NCBI RefSeq assembly: GCF_014873915.1
Contig: NZ_JADBEJ010000001.1
Coordinates: forward strand, 62,001 to 126,000
Length of the DNA stretch: 64,000 nucleotides
Direction: 5' to 3'
Origin: Amycolatopsis roodepoortensis
GTDB taxonomy: Bacteria; Actinomycetota; Actinomycetes; Mycobacteriales; Pseudonocardiaceae
Both the position numbers and the translations under genes were made by a program. Numbering within the stretch: position 1 is the stretch's first letter; every line of letters starts with the position of its first letter. Below are positions 9,640 through 18,267 of this stretch, piece after piece. The notes under the pieces were generated by a model that was not told the DNA's origin, did no database searches, and saw nothing but the letters and a program-made list of their open reading frames with translations.

Positions 9640-10635
9640 ATGCCGTCGACCGAAGGTCCCCACGGCACGGGGAAACGCGCCCGCAGACCCGATCTGCGCG
9701 CCGCCCGTGCCGCGCTGCCGGAGCCTGTCCGGAAGCTGATCGACGACTACGAGCGGCACCTTTCCCTCGAACGCGGGCTGTCCGCGCATACGGTGCGTGC
9801 CTACCTCGGCGACGTGGTGTCGCTGATGGGTTTCGTGGACGCGAACGGCGGGCGGTTCTCCGACCTCGACATCGGGACGCTGCGTGGTTGGCTCGCCCGG
9901 CAACGCGAGGAAGGGGCCAGCCGGACCACGCTGGCGAGGCGGGCCGCGGCGGCTCGCACCTTCACCGCGTGGGCCCATCGAGGCGGGGCGCTCGCGTCGG
10001 ATCCGGGCGGGCGGCTGGTGGCGCCGCGCGCGCACCGCAAGCTTCCCGGGGTCCTCCGCGCGGAACAGGCCAGCGACGTCATGCGCTTCTCAGCCGCCGG
10101 TGCCGAACAGCGCGACCCGGTGGCATTGCGGGACAGTGCCATCGTGGAACTGCTCTACGCGACCGGCGTGCGGGTCTCGGAACTGTGCGGGCTGGATGTG
10201 GGCGACGTCGATTTCTCCCGCCGGGTCGTGCTCGTGCTGGGCAAAGGCGGCAAGGAACGCGTCGTGCCGTTCGGCGTGCCCGCCGAAGCGGCCTTGCGGG
10301 CGTGGCTGGACGAGGGCAGGGGAAAGCTCGCCGTCGAAACCAAGGGATCGGGGGAAGCGGCACTTTTCCTCGGGGCACGGGGAGGCAGGCTCGACCCGCG
10401 GGCGGCCCGCCGCGTCGTCCACGACGCCGTCGGTTCGGTGCCGGGCGCGAACGACATGGGCCCGCACGGCCTGAGGCATTCCGCGGCCACCCATCTGCTC
10501 GAAGGCGGCGCTGATCTTCGGAGCGTTCAGGAACTGCTTGGTCACGCTACGCTGGCCACAACGCAGCTCTACACTCATGTGACCGTCGATCGGCTGAAGG
10601 CGATCCACGACCGCGCGCACCCCCGGGCCCGATGA
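9640..10635 (+). CDS. xerC: Tyrosine recombinase, XerC type
   Basis: Site-specific recombinase that resolves chromosome dimers at dif. The protein is 331 residues if ATG 9640 is used; an in-frame GTG at 9592 would add 16 residues, and neither has a clear ribosome site. The N-terminal SAM-like domain covers about residues 25-110. Catalytic residues are recognisable: Arg in [11 protein letters not shown], Lys in [11 protein letters not shown], His and Arg in [12 protein letters not shown], His in [11 protein letters not shown] and Tyr in YTHVTVDR. Chromosomal context next to dprA suggests XerC rather than XerD. Confidence 0.88.
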   Translation: MPSTEGPHGTGKRARRPDLRAARAALPEPVRKLIDDYERHLSLERGLSAHTVRAYLGDVVSLMGFVDANGGRFSDLDIGTLRGWLARQREEGASRTTLARRAAAARTFTAWAHRGGALASDPGGRLVAPRAHRKLPGVLRAEQASDVMRFSAAGAEQRDPVALRDSAIVELLYATGVRVSELCGLDVGDVDFSRRVVLVLGKGGKERVVPFGVPAEAALRAWLDEGRGKLAVETKGSGEAALFLGARGGRLDPRAARRVVHDAVGSVPGANDMGPHGLRHSAATHLLEGGADLRSVQELLGHATLATTQLYTHVTVDRLKAIHDRAHPRAR

Positions 10636-10742
10636 TGCCGGGGAGGACTCGGCAGGTGACCCGGCGGCCCGGACCGGCGGCGCACGCGCATCCGCACGAG
10701 CACGGAGAACACGCTGAGTCGCATGCTGAGAACGGCGGCCCG

Positions 10743-11591
10743 ATGACCGCCGACCCACATGTCACCGAAGCCGCCGGGAAACACCGCCCCGGCGGGGACG
10801 GTCCTGCCGTCGCGCCCGAAGCGCGGACCGGCTACGAAGTCGACGCCGGGATCCAGGCGCTATGGCGGCAGTTCACCGAGTCCCCGGACCAGATCGTGCG
10901 CGACCGGCTCGTGCTGCACTACGCCCCGCTCGTCAAGTACGTGGCCGGCCGGGTCGGCACCGGCCTGCCGACCCACGTCGACGTCGGGGACCTGATCCAG
11001 TCCGGGATCTTCGGCCTGGTCGACGCGATCGAGAAGTTCGAACCCGCCAGGGGCCTGCGGTTCGAGACCTACGCCATGCAGCGCATCCGGGGCGCGATCC
11101 TCGACGACCTGCGCTCACAGGACTGGGTCCCCAGAGCGGTGCGCAGCAAGGCCCGCGAAGCCGAGCGCGCCCTGGAACGCCTCGGCGCCCGGCTCAACCG
11201 CACCCCGACCGACGCCGAACTCGCGGCCGAGCTGGAAATCAGCGTCGACGACCTGCGCGAGTTCTACGGCCAGATGCAGCTGACCAGCGTCATCGCCCTG
11301 GAAGACCTGGTCGCCGCGGGCAAGGACAGCGGCTCACTGGTCGACACCCTGCCCGACGACGGCGCCGTCGACCCGGTGGCCGTCCTGGTCGACCAGGACA
11401 ACCGCCGCCAGCTCGCGCAGGCGATCGCCCAGCTCACCGAACGTGACCGGATTGTGGTCGGTCTCTACTACTTCGAAAGCCTGACGCTCGCCGAGATCGG
11501 CAAGGTCCTCGGCGTCACCGAGTCGCGGGTCAGCCAGCTGCACACCCGTGCCGTCATGCGGTTGCGCGCCAAACTGGTCGAGCAGGCCTAG
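10743..11591 (+). CDS. whiG: FliA/WhiG family RNA polymerase sigma factor
   Basis: A 282-residue group 3 sigma factor. Region 2 is seen in LVLHYAPLVKYVAGRVG, IQSGIFGLVDAIEKFEPARG and FETYAMQRIRGAILDDLR; region 3 in SKAREAERALERLGARL; and region 4 helix-turn-helix in SLTLAEIGKVLGVTESRVS. In Streptomyces WhiG starts spore formation in aerial hyphae. ATG 10743 was chosen; an ATG at 10632 overlapping the xerC stop would add 37 residues rich in His and Glu and cannot be excluded. The region before 10743 has no clear ribosome site. Confidence 0.9.
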   Translation: MTADPHVTEAAGKHRPGGDGPAVAPEARTGYEVDAGIQALWRQFTESPDQIVRDRLVLHYAPLVKYVAGRVGTGLPTHVDVGDLIQSGIFGLVDAIEKFEPARGLRFETYAMQRIRGAILDDLRSQDWVPRAVRSKAREAERALERLGARLNRTPTDAELAAELEISVDDLREFYGQMQLTSVIALEDLVAAGKDSGSLVDTLPDDGAVDPVAVLVDQDNRRQLAQAIAQLTERDRIVVGLYYFESLTLAEIGKVLGVTESRVSQLHTRAVMRLRAKLVEQA

Positions 11592-12034
11592 CCGCCGTCC
11601 CCGTTCTGTGAACGCAAGGCACCGCGTCGCGGCCTTGCCGTGGCCCGCGGGCCCCTTCTCACGTGAGTGAGTCGCAAGTGCCAGTCGGCACCTGGACGAC
11701 TCGTGTGTTTGGGCGGACGGCACGTGTGATCAGCCGGACGGCACGTGTGATCAGGCGGACGGCACGTGTGTCGAGCCGGGCGACCTGGGTTTCCTCCGGA
11801 TGTAGCGCTTGTCGATCGGGTGACGCGTGTCGCCGGCGGATCACACGGTCCGGAGCCTGCTCGATGTGTTCGTTCTCCAATCACGCGTGTGCCGTGCCTG
11901 GACACGGGAATCGCGCCAAGTGCCGCAGTAGCGAGGTACGCGGAAGGACTCCGGGGCACGAAAAGCAACACATGCGCCATGGCGCGAGCAGACCACGGAC
12001 CGGCGGGTACCGCGCCCACTCCAGCAACCCCTGC
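11592..12034. other. 443-base gap between whiG and the M23 gene
   Basis: No credible gene. It holds the 21-bp tandem repeats at 11695-11778 and further scattered CACGTG/CACGCG words (for example near 11824 and 11882). A reading frame on the - strand spans the repeats but starts at TTG without a ribosome site, so I do not call it. Confidence 0.6.
11695..11778. repeat. 21-bp tandem repeat, four copies
   Basis: Copies lie at 11695-11715 (divergent), 11716-11736, 11737-11757 and 11758-11778. The core copy begins GACGGCACGTGTGATCAG, containing a CACGTG palindrome; a fifth, decayed copy may follow at 11779-11799. Since 21 is divisible by three, the - strand reads as a seven-residue repeat (TRAVRLI), but coding is unlikely. 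Confidence 0.8.
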
Positions 12035-12640
12035 TCAGTCTCCTTCCCAAGGTTTGAGGCGGATCTCGGACGGTTCACCGATCAACGTGAGCGGGTCGAC
12101 GTACTCCTCGCCGCGCCGGACGCCGAAGTGCAGGCACGCCGGCTCCGGGCAGCCCGGGTGGCCCGCCGCGAGCGTGCCGAGCACCTGACCCCGGTGGACC
12201 TGATCACCCGCGGTGACCGTCGGGGCGAGCGGTTGGTAGGTGGTGCGCAGCCCTCCGTCGTGATCGATCGACACCACACCGCGGCCCGCCACCTGCCCGG
12301 CGAACATCACCACTCCCTCGGCGGCCGCGAGCACGTTCGCGCCCGGGGGCGCGGCGAGGTCGACGCCCCGGTGGCCGGGGCCGTACGGCGTCGAGGGCGG
12401 CTCGAAGTACCTGGTGACGCTCGGTACCGGGGAAAGCGGCCAGGAGAGGCGCCCCTGCGGGGTGGGCGCCCCTCGCGCCGTCCCGGGCATCGCCGCGGAG
12501 GTGAGAATCGCGAGCACGGTCGCGAGGATCGCCAGGCGGGGAAGGCGCCGGGCGGGCCCTGGGCGGCGGTGCCTGCCGCCGGTGCGGTCGATCGCGAAGG
12601 AATGCCTGGTGACAGGGCGGGATGAGGTCGTCGGTGTCAT
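12035..12640 (-). CDS. Secreted M23-type peptidase (LytM-like)
   Basis: A 201-residue exported protein predicted to act on, or bind, peptidoglycan. The ATG at 12640 gives a basic N-terminus and a hydrophobic signal segment at about residues 33-52 ending near AMPGTARGAP. The LytM domain shows the first metal motif HRGVDLA. The second motif, normally His-x-His, reads CLHFGVR, so its first His is Cys; this variant is known in actinobacterial M23 proteins and may weaken or abolish catalysis. It points away from rpsB; the shared upstream region has two DnaA-box-like sites. Confidence 0.88.
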   Translation of the reverse strand: MTPTTSSRPVTRHSFAIDRTGGRHRRPGPARRLPRLAILATVLAILTSAAMPGTARGAPTPQGRLSWPLSPVPSVTRYFEPPSTPYGPGHRGVDLAAPPGANVLAAAEGVVMFAGQVAGRGVVSIDHDGGLRTTYQPLAPTVTAGDQVHRGQVLGTLAAGHPGCPEPACLHFGVRRGEEYVDPLTLIGEPSEIRLKPWEGD

Positions 12641-12691
12641 GTGTTCCAGGTTGGGGGTACGGCGTGGCGGGCGGGGCGCGCCGGTGGAATC

Positions 12692-12719
12692 TGTGGATAA
12701 CCGAGGTGGTTGTGGACAA
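12692..12719 (-). other. Two DnaA-box-like 9-mers
   Basis: Reading the - strand, TTATCCACA at 12700-12692 matches the general DnaA box and TTGTCCACA at 12719-12711 matches the actinomycete version. They share orientation and lie 19 bases apart in the M23-rpsB gap. Binding is inference. Confidence 0.4.
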
Positions 12720-12767
12720 CCCCTCTCATCAGGGGCTGCCGGTGCGGTACCCGGTGGCGACAGGGAG

Positions 12768-12907
12768 TAGACTCTTTTGCGCGGTCCGCGGCAGCGGACT
12801 GACTTCGCGTGCACATGCGCGCTCCCGATGGCCGATCTCCTCACGGAGGGTCAGGACAGGTGGGGGCACACGGTCCGGCGGTCCCTGGAGTACTTCGCTC
12901 CGGGGTC
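12768..12907 (+). promoter_or_regulatory. rpsB promoter and leader hairpin
   Basis: TAGACT at 12768-12773 is a good -10 box with no strong -35. The transcript would have a leader of about 245 bases. A stem at 12881-12890 with 12898-12907 (ten positions, one mismatch) closes on a TACTTCG loop. It may be a regulatory leader for S2, but no known family was recognised. The rest of the 381-base gap holds the DnaA-like sites. Confidence 0.45.
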
Positions 12908-13021
12908 CGGGCCCGAGCATCGGCACCAGGGCGATCGGCCACCCGGCCGAGAGCGACGAACCGAGCAAGCGCGTTCCGGCGGAGCCGGGCGCGCACGACA
13001 CAGAAGAGGTTGATTCCGGCA

Positions 13022-13894
13022 ATGGCCGTCGTCACCATGAAGCAGCTGCTCGACAGCGGCGTGCACTTCGGGCACCAGACCCGTCGGTGGAACCCGAAGA
13101 TGAAGCGCTACATCTTCACCGAGCGCAACGGCATCTACATCATCGACCTGCAGCAGACGCTGACCTACATCGACCGTGCGTACGAGTTCATCAAGGAAAC
13201 CGTCGCGCACGGCGGCACCATCATGTTCGTCGGCACGAAGAAGCAGGCCCAGGAAGCCATCGCGGCCGAAGCCTCGCGCGTGGGCATGCCCTACGTGAAC
13301 CAGCGCTGGCTCGGCGGCATGCTGACCAACTTCCAGACGGTGCACAAGCGTCTTCTCCGCCTGAAGGAGCTCGAGTCGCAGGAGCAGACCGGCGGCTTCG
13401 CCGGCCTGACCAAGCGCGAAATCCTCACGCTCACCCGTGAGAAGGACAAGCTCGAGAAGACCCTCGGCGGTATCCGCGACATGGCCAAGGTGCCGAGCAT
13501 CGTGTGGATCGTCGACACGAAGAAGGAGCACATCGCCGTTGGCGAGGCTCGCAAGCTGAATATCCCGGTCGTCGCGATCCTGGACACCAACTGCGACCCG
13601 GACGAGGTCGACTACCCGATCCCGGGTAACGACGACGCCATCCGTTCGGCCGCGCTGCTGACCAAGGTCGTGGCCGAGGCCGCCGCCGCCGGTCTGATGG
13701 CCCGCTCCAGCCGCAACGGTTCCTCCGCCGACGCCAAGCCCGAGGCGGGCGTCGCCACGGACGAGCCGCTGGCCGAGTGGGAGAAGGAGCTGCTCGCCGG
13801 CTCCGAGACCGCCGCCGCGGACGCCAAGGAAGCCGCCGCCGCGACCGAGGCCGCCACCGAGGCTCCGGCCGAGCAGGCCACCGCCTCCTCCTGA
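13022..13894 (+). CDS. rpsB: 30S ribosomal protein S2
   Basis: A 290-residue small-subunit protein starting [20 protein letters not shown]. Core segments include [32 protein letters not shown] and [15 protein letters not shown]. The C-terminal 50 residues are a low-complexity Ala/Glu tail typical of actinobacterial S2. Followed by a strong hairpin and then tsf, the standard order. Confidence 0.97.
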   Translation: MAVVTMKQLLDSGVHFGHQTRRWNPKMKRYIFTERNGIYIIDLQQTLTYIDRAYEFIKETVAHGGTIMFVGTKKQAQEAIAAEASRVGMPYVNQRWLGGMLTNFQTVHKRLLRLKELESQEQTGGFAGLTKREILTLTREKDKLEKTLGGIRDMAKVPSIVWIVDTKKEHIAVGEARKLNIPVVAILDTNCDPDEVDYPIPGNDDAIRSAALLTKVVAEAAAAGLMARSSRNGSSADAKPEAGVATDEPLAEWEKELLAGSETAAADAKEAAAATEAATEAPAEQATASS

Positions 13895-13902
13895 TCCACC
13901 TG

Positions 13903-13934
13903 CCCGTGGGGCCGCCTGGAGGCGGCCCCACGGG
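13903..13934 (+). terminator. Hairpin between rpsB and tsf
   Basis: Perfect 14-bp arms CCCGTGGGGCCGCC at 13903-13916 and its complement at 13921-13934 flank a TGGA loop. There is no T-run of note. It probably attenuates read-through so that rpsB is made in excess over tsf, or protects the rpsB message end. Confidence 0.75.
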
Positions 13935-13986
13935 TGACTTCCCCAAAAGACTTTCTCGTACCTGAAAAAGGACGGACACACCCACG

Positions 13987-14811
13987 ATGGCGAACTACAC
14001 CGCCGCAGACGTGAAGCGTCTCCGGGAGCTCACCGGCTCCGGCATGATGAACTGCAAGAAGGCGCTGGAGGAGAACGACGGCGACTTCGACAAGGCCGTC
14101 GAGTTCCTGCGCATCAAGGGCGCCAAGGACGTCGGCAAGCGCGCCGAGCGCGCCACCGCCGAGGGCCTCGTCGCCGGTGACGGCGGCGTGCTGATCGAGC
14201 TCGACTCCGAGACCGACTTCGTCGCGAAGAACGAGGACTTCCAGGCTCTCGCCGCGAAGATCGTCGAGGTCGCGAAGGCCGAGAAGACCAGCGACGTCGA
14301 GAAGCTGAAAGCCGCCTCGCTCGACGGCAAGACCGTCGAAGAGCAGGTCCAGGAGCTGGCCGCCCGCATCGGTGAGAAGCTCGAGCTTCGCCGTGTCGCC
14401 GCTTACGAGGGCACCACCACCACGTACCTGCACCGTCGCGGTGCGGACCTCCCGCCCGCCGTCGGTGTGCTGATCGAGTACACCGGTGAGGGCGAGGAGG
14501 CCGCGGAGGCCGCCCGTGGCGCCGCCATGCAGGTCGCCGCGCTCAAGGCCAAGTACCTGACCCGTGAAGAGGTCCCGGCCGAGATCGTCGAGAACGAGCG
14601 TCGCGTCGCCGAGGCCACCGCCCGCGAAGAGGGCAAGCCGGAGCAGGCCATGCCCAAGATCATCGAGGGCAAGGTCAACGCGTACTACAAGGACAACGTC
14701 CTGCTCGAGCAGCCGTCGGTCAAGGACAACAAGAAGACCGTCAAGGCCCTGCTCGACGAGGCTGGCGTGTCCGTGAGCCGGTTCGCCCGGTTCGAGGTCG
14801 GCCAGGCCTGA
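13987..14811 (+). CDS. tsf: Translation elongation factor Ts
   Basis: Nucleotide exchange factor for EF-Tu, 274 residues. The N-terminal UBA-like domain reads [20 protein letters not shown], and the TDFV motif that contacts EF-Tu is present as [13 protein letters not shown]. The two-subdomain core fills the rest with normal length for actinobacteria. It sits downstream of rpsB with a hairpin on either side. Confidence 0.97.
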   Translation: MANYTAADVKRLRELTGSGMMNCKKALEENDGDFDKAVEFLRIKGAKDVGKRAERATAEGLVAGDGGVLIELDSETDFVAKNEDFQALAAKIVEVAKAEKTSDVEKLKAASLDGKTVEEQVQELAARIGEKLELRRVAAYEGTTTTYLHRRGADLPPAVGVLIEYTGEGEEAAEAARGAAMQVAALKAKYLTREEVPAEIVENERRVAEATAREEGKPEQAMPKIIEGKVNAYYKDNVLLEQPSVKDNKKTVKALLDEAGVSVSRFARFEVGQA

Positions 14812-14838
14812 TCCAGGCGCGGAACACAAGAATCACCA

Positions 14839-14875
14839 CTGTGCCCCGTCTCCGTCCATCGGGGACGGGGCACAG
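14839..14875 (+). terminator. Hairpin after tsf
   Basis: Arms at 14839-14850 (CTGTGCCCCGTC) and 14864-14875 pair perfectly and can extend inward by four pairs, one a wobble. It separates tsf from pyrH. Confidence 0.75.
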
Positions 14876-14903
14876 TCGGGTTCGGAGCATTAGGGAGGGC
14901 GAC

Positions 14904-15647
14904 ATGGGTGTCCGGGTCGAAGGCGGATACCGGCGGGTGCTGCTGAAGCTGGGCGGCGAGATGTTCGGCGGCGGTTCCATCGGGGTTGATCCGGATGTGG
15001 TGCACTCGGTCGCTCAGCAGATCGCCGACGTCGCGCGCACGGGCGTGCAGATCGCCGTCGTGATCGGCGGCGGCAACTACTTCCGCGGCGCGGAGCTGTC
15101 GCAGCGCGGCATGGACCGCGACCGCGCGGACTACATGGCGATGCTCGGCACCGTGATGAACTGCCTGGCGTTGCAGGACTTCCTGGAGAAGGAGGGCCTG
15201 CCGACCCGCGTGCAGACCGCCATCACCATGGGACAGGTCGCCGAGCCGTACATCCCGCGCCGCGCCGAGCGTCACCTGGAGAAGGGCCGCGTCGTCATCT
15301 TCGGCGCCGGGGTCGGCATGCCGTACTTCTCGACCGACACCGCCGCCGCGCAGCGCGCGCTCGAGCTCGGCTGCGAAGCCGTCTTGATGGCGAAGGCCGT
15401 CGACGGCGTCTACACCGCGGACCCGAAGAGCGACCCGACCGCCGAGATGTTCCACGAGATCAGTCACCGCGAGGTGCTGGAGCGGGACCTCAAGGTCGCC
15501 GACGCCACCGCGTTCAGCCTGTGCATGGACAACAACATGCCGATCATCGTGTTCAATCTGCTCACCGAGGGGAACATCGCCCGCGCGGTCAGTGGTGAGA
15601 GGATCGGCACCCTGGTCGACACCCCCGCCGACGGGGTGCCCGCGTAG
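14904..15647 (+). CDS. pyrH: Uridylate kinase
   Basis: Converts UMP to UDP in pyrimidine synthesis; 247 residues of the amino-acid-kinase fold. ATG 14904 has GGGAGGG four to ten bases upstream. Motifs: [11 protein letters not shown] near the N-terminus for phosphate binding, [10 protein letters not shown], and [14 protein letters not shown] for nucleotide binding. Its position between tsf and frr is standard. Confidence 0.97.
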   Translation: MGVRVEGGYRRVLLKLGGEMFGGGSIGVDPDVVHSVAQQIADVARTGVQIAVVIGGGNYFRGAELSQRGMDRDRADYMAMLGTVMNCLALQDFLEKEGLPTRVQTAITMGQVAEPYIPRRAERHLEKGRVVIFGAGVGMPYFSTDTAAAQRALELGCEAVLMAKAVDGVYTADPKSDPTAEMFHEISHREVLERDLKVADATAFSLCMDNNMPIIVFNLLTEGNIARAVSGERIGTLVDTPADGVPA

Positions 15648-15698
15648 GCCTGCTCTGATCTTCGCAATCGGTACGCATACACAACTACGGGAGTTGCC

Positions 15699-16256
15699 GT
15701 GATCGACGAGACCCTCCTCGACGCCGAGGAGAAGATGGAAAAAGCGGTGTCCGTCGCCAAGGAGGACCTGTCGTCGGTACGCACCGGCCGGGCCCACCCG
15801 GGGATGTTCTCGCGCATTGTTGTCGAGTACTACGGCGCGCCGACCCCGCTGAACCAGATGGCGAGCGTCAACATCCCCGAAGCCCGGATGGCGTTGATCA
15901 AGCCTTACGACCAGACCTCGCTCAACGCCATCGAGAAGGCGATCCGCGAGTCGGACCTCGGCGTCAACCCGAGCAACGACGGCAACGTGATCCGCATCGT
16001 CATCCCGCAGCTCACCGAAGAGCGCCGCAAGGAGATGGTGAAGGTCGCCAAGGCCAAGGGTGAGGACGCCCGCGTCTCGATCCGCAGCGTCCGCCGCAAG
16101 GCCAAGGAAGAGCTCGACCGGATCAAGAAGGACGGCGAGGCGGGCGAGGACGAGGTCGTCCACGCCGAGAAGGAACTCCAGAACCTCACCGACACCTACA
16201 GCCACAAGGTCGACGAGCTGGTGAAACACAAGGAAGCCGAGCTACTCGAGGTCTGA
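15699..16256 (+). CDS. frr: Ribosome recycling factor
   Basis: Splits post-termination ribosomes with EF-G. A 185-residue protein with GTG start; the three-helix-bundle domain carries [20 protein letters not shown] and the end [12 protein letters not shown]. Its TGA overlaps the cdsA ATG by one base. Confidence 0.97.
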   Translation: MIDETLLDAEEKMEKAVSVAKEDLSSVRTGRAHPGMFSRIVVEYYGAPTPLNQMASVNIPEARMALIKPYDQTSLNAIEKAIRESDLGVNPSNDGNVIRIVIPQLTEERRKEMVKVAKAKGEDARVSIRSVRRKAKEELDRIKKDGEAGEDEVVHAEKELQNLTDTYSHKVDELVKHKEAELLEV

Positions 16257-17152
16257 TGAGCCAGGTGAGCGAGGAACGCGAGGACCGGGTGGACAACCCG
16301 GAACCGGTTCCGGCCGAGAAGCCGGAACCGGCGAAGAAGGTTTCCCGCGCCGGCCGCAACCTGCCCGCCGCGATCGGGGTCGGGCTGCTGCTGGGGGCGG
16401 CGATCGTCACGTCCCTGCTCACCGTGCGCTATCTGTTCATCGGCATCATCGCGATCGCCATCGCGGTCGGCACGATCGAGCTGGCCGGCGCACTGAAGCG
16501 CGCGGCGGGCATCCGGATCGCGCTGGTCCCGGTGCTCGTCGGCGGTCAGGCGATGATCTGGCTGGCGTGGCCGTACGGCCGCGAGGGCGCGCTGACGGCG
16601 TTCGTGCTGACGGTGCTCGTCTGCCTGCTGTGGCGGTTGCCCGGCGGCGCGGACGGCTACCTGCGCGACATCAGCGCGTCCGTCTTCGCCGCCGCGTACA
16701 TCCCGCTTTTCGGCGCCTTCGCCGCCATGCTCGTCCCGCCGGCGGACGGCGTCGGCCGGGTGCTGGCGTTCATGATCGGTGTCGTCGCTTCGGACACCGG
16801 CGGCTACATCGCCGGTGTACTGGGCGGCAAACATCCGATGGCGCCCAGCATCAGTCCGAAGAAGACCTGGGAAGGGTTCGCCGGTTCGCTCGTGGCCGGG
16901 GTGGTCGCCGGCGCGCTGACCCTGAGCCTTCTCCTGGACGGTCACGCTTGGCAGGGCGTGTTGTTCGGCGCGGCGATCGTCTGCACGGCGACGCTGGGCG
17001 ATCTCGTGGAGTCGCTGATCAAGCGTGACCTCGGCGTCAAGGACATGGGGAACATGCTGCCGGGGCACGGCGGGCTGATGGACCGGCTCGATTCGTTGCT
17101 CCCTTCGGCCGTCGTCTCCTGGCTGCTGCTCTCCGCATTCGTGCCTCTTTAG
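16256..17152 (+). CDS. cdsA: Phosphatidate cytidylyltransferase
   Basis: Makes CDP-diacylglycerol, the precursor of most phospholipids. The 298-residue protein has a charged N-terminal tail of about 35 residues and about eight membrane segments. The family signature near the C-terminus is visible as SPKKTWEGFAGS and then VESLIKRDLGVKDMGNMLPG with GHGGLMDRLDSL. It closes the rpsB-to-cdsA run and overlaps frr by one base. Confidence 0.95.
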   Translation: MSQVSEEREDRVDNPEPVPAEKPEPAKKVSRAGRNLPAAIGVGLLLGAAIVTSLLTVRYLFIGIIAIAIAVGTIELAGALKRAAGIRIALVPVLVGGQAMIWLAWPYGREGALTAFVLTVLVCLLWRLPGGADGYLRDISASVFAAAYIPLFGAFAAMLVPPADGVGRVLAFMIGVVASDTGGYIAGVLGGKHPMAPSISPKKTWEGFAGSLVAGVVAGALTLSLLLDGHAWQGVLFGAAIVCTATLGDLVESLIKRDLGVKDMGNMLPGHGGLMDRLDSLLPSAVVSWLLLSAFVPL

Positions 17153-17305
17153 GCCAAGTCCCTGCTCGGAGCGCTGACGACGACCGCGGCGGAGGCGGGC
17201 TCAGGCCCGGTCGCCGGCACGGATTCCGGTCCCGTCCGCGGCGTGAGCACCGGCGAATACCGGAGTTTCCAAGGTATTCCGTTCGCGCCCCCGGTCGGTG
17301 ACCGG
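17153..17305 (+). pseudogene. Remnant of a type-B carboxylesterase N-terminus
   Basis: In the frame that follows the cdsA stop, with no start codon, the DNA reads SLLGALTTTAAEAG, then TDSGPVRGVSTGEYRSFQGI and PFAPPVGDR. That is the typical opening of secreted type-B carboxylesterases (TxxGxVRG then YRSFQGIPYAxPPVGDLRW). Homology stops abruptly at the end of the convergent VOC gene; both the start and the catalytic body are missing. Confidence 0.75.
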
Positions 17306-17306
17306 C

Positions 17307-18152
17307 TCAGTCGTCGTAGGGATCGTCGACTTCGGCGGTACCCCAGCCCTCGACGGCCCGCGAGTGGTCGATCACGGCGAACACCGAACCGTCGGGGTCG
17401 GCGAGGATCGCCATCCGGCCGTACGGGGTGTCGTAGGGCTGGACCACGACGGCACCGCCGAGCATCAGGGCCTGTCCCGCAGCGGCGTCCGCGCCGCGGG
17501 CCGGGTCGAGCTCGAAGTAGACCATCCAATGCGGGGGCGTGTCCGGCCGGTACTCCGAACCCATCACGTACCGGTACAGCACGGGTTCGTGTTCGATGAG
17601 CCATTCGGCGTAGTCGAGCGAGGCACCGTCGCCGATCTGGTGGCTGGTGTAGTTGAAGAGGCGGCAGTAGAAGTGATCCGCCGCCGCCCCGTCGTGGGTG
17701 TTGAGATCCGCGCCGCTGAAGGTGTTCGGCACCCCGGTCGCGAACTCCCAGGTGGCGGGCGGCTCCCAGAAGACGACGTGCGCGCCGCACGCGTCTACGG
17801 CGTGGACGATGTTGCCGCGATGGGGGATCGCCACCGGCCCGAGCGTGACCCGGCCACCGAGACTGTCGACCCATTCGGCGGCCGCGGCCGCCTGTGGCAC
17901 CGAGATGTGGACGCTCCAGCCTGCCGGGCCGCCGGTGCCCGCGCGGTACAGACCACCGGCCGGGACGCCGTTCAGCGTGGCGATCGAGTAGCGGCCGGTC
18001 GGTGTCGCCGGATCGCGCTGGACGACGTACTCCCAGTCGAAAAGCCCGCTGTAGAAGGTTTGCGCGGCCGTTTCGTCTCTGCACGCGAGCTCGATCCAGC
18101 ACGGGATTCCCGAAGGTATGACGGAAGTGTGGGCGGCCGAGCCGAGCGACAT
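17307..18152 (-). CDS. Two-domain VOC (glyoxalase/bleomycin-resistance-like) protein
   Basis: A 281-residue protein with two tandem vicinal-oxygen-chelate units, about residues 12-130 and 145-270. The first begins GIPCWIELACRDETAAQTFY and ends VVFWEPP; the second ends with AILADPDGSVFAVID. Such proteins act as dioxygenases, epimerases, thiol transferases or binding proteins; no particular substrate can be assigned. It is a single gene on the - strand whose end abuts the carboxylesterase remnant, suggesting insertion with deletion at this point. Confidence 0.82.
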   Translation of the reverse strand: MSLGSAAHTSVIPSGIPCWIELACRDETAAQTFYSGLFDWEYVVQRDPATPTGRYSIATLNGVPAGGLYRAGTGGPAGWSVHISVPQAAAAAEWVDSLGGRVTLGPVAIPHRGNIVHAVDACGAHVVFWEPPATWEFATGVPNTFSGADLNTHDGAAADHFYCRLFNYTSHQIGDGASLDYAEWLIEHEPVLYRYVMGSEYRPDTPPHWMVYFELDPARGADAAAGQALMLGGAVVVQPYDTPYGRMAILADPDGSVFAVIDHSRAVEGWGTAEVDDPYDD

Positions 18153-18267
18153 GCGGTTCTCCCTTACCGGTGGGAGTAAAGTCTAGTCGCTGACCGCATT
18201 GTTTCCGTCAAAGATTTCGACCGGACGACCCCGGAACCCGGCCCGGTGTCCCTTCGTTGGAGCTTCC

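Noticed and set aside
7993..10035. 680-residue - strand frame opposite yifB and dprA
   Set aside because: High-GC antisense open frame without ribosome site; yifB, dprA and xerC are clear on the + strand.
9640..10635. Tyrosine recombinase as a sign of an integrated element
   Set aside because: The gene is in the conserved dprA-xerC-whiG-rpsB order and has no att-like repeats or phage genes around it.
11659..11880. 73-residue - strand frame with TRAVRLI heptapeptide repeats, a second possible repetitive precursor
   Set aside because: TTG start, no ribosome site, no maturation enzyme nearby; the heptapeptide follows automatically from a 21-bp DNA repeat.
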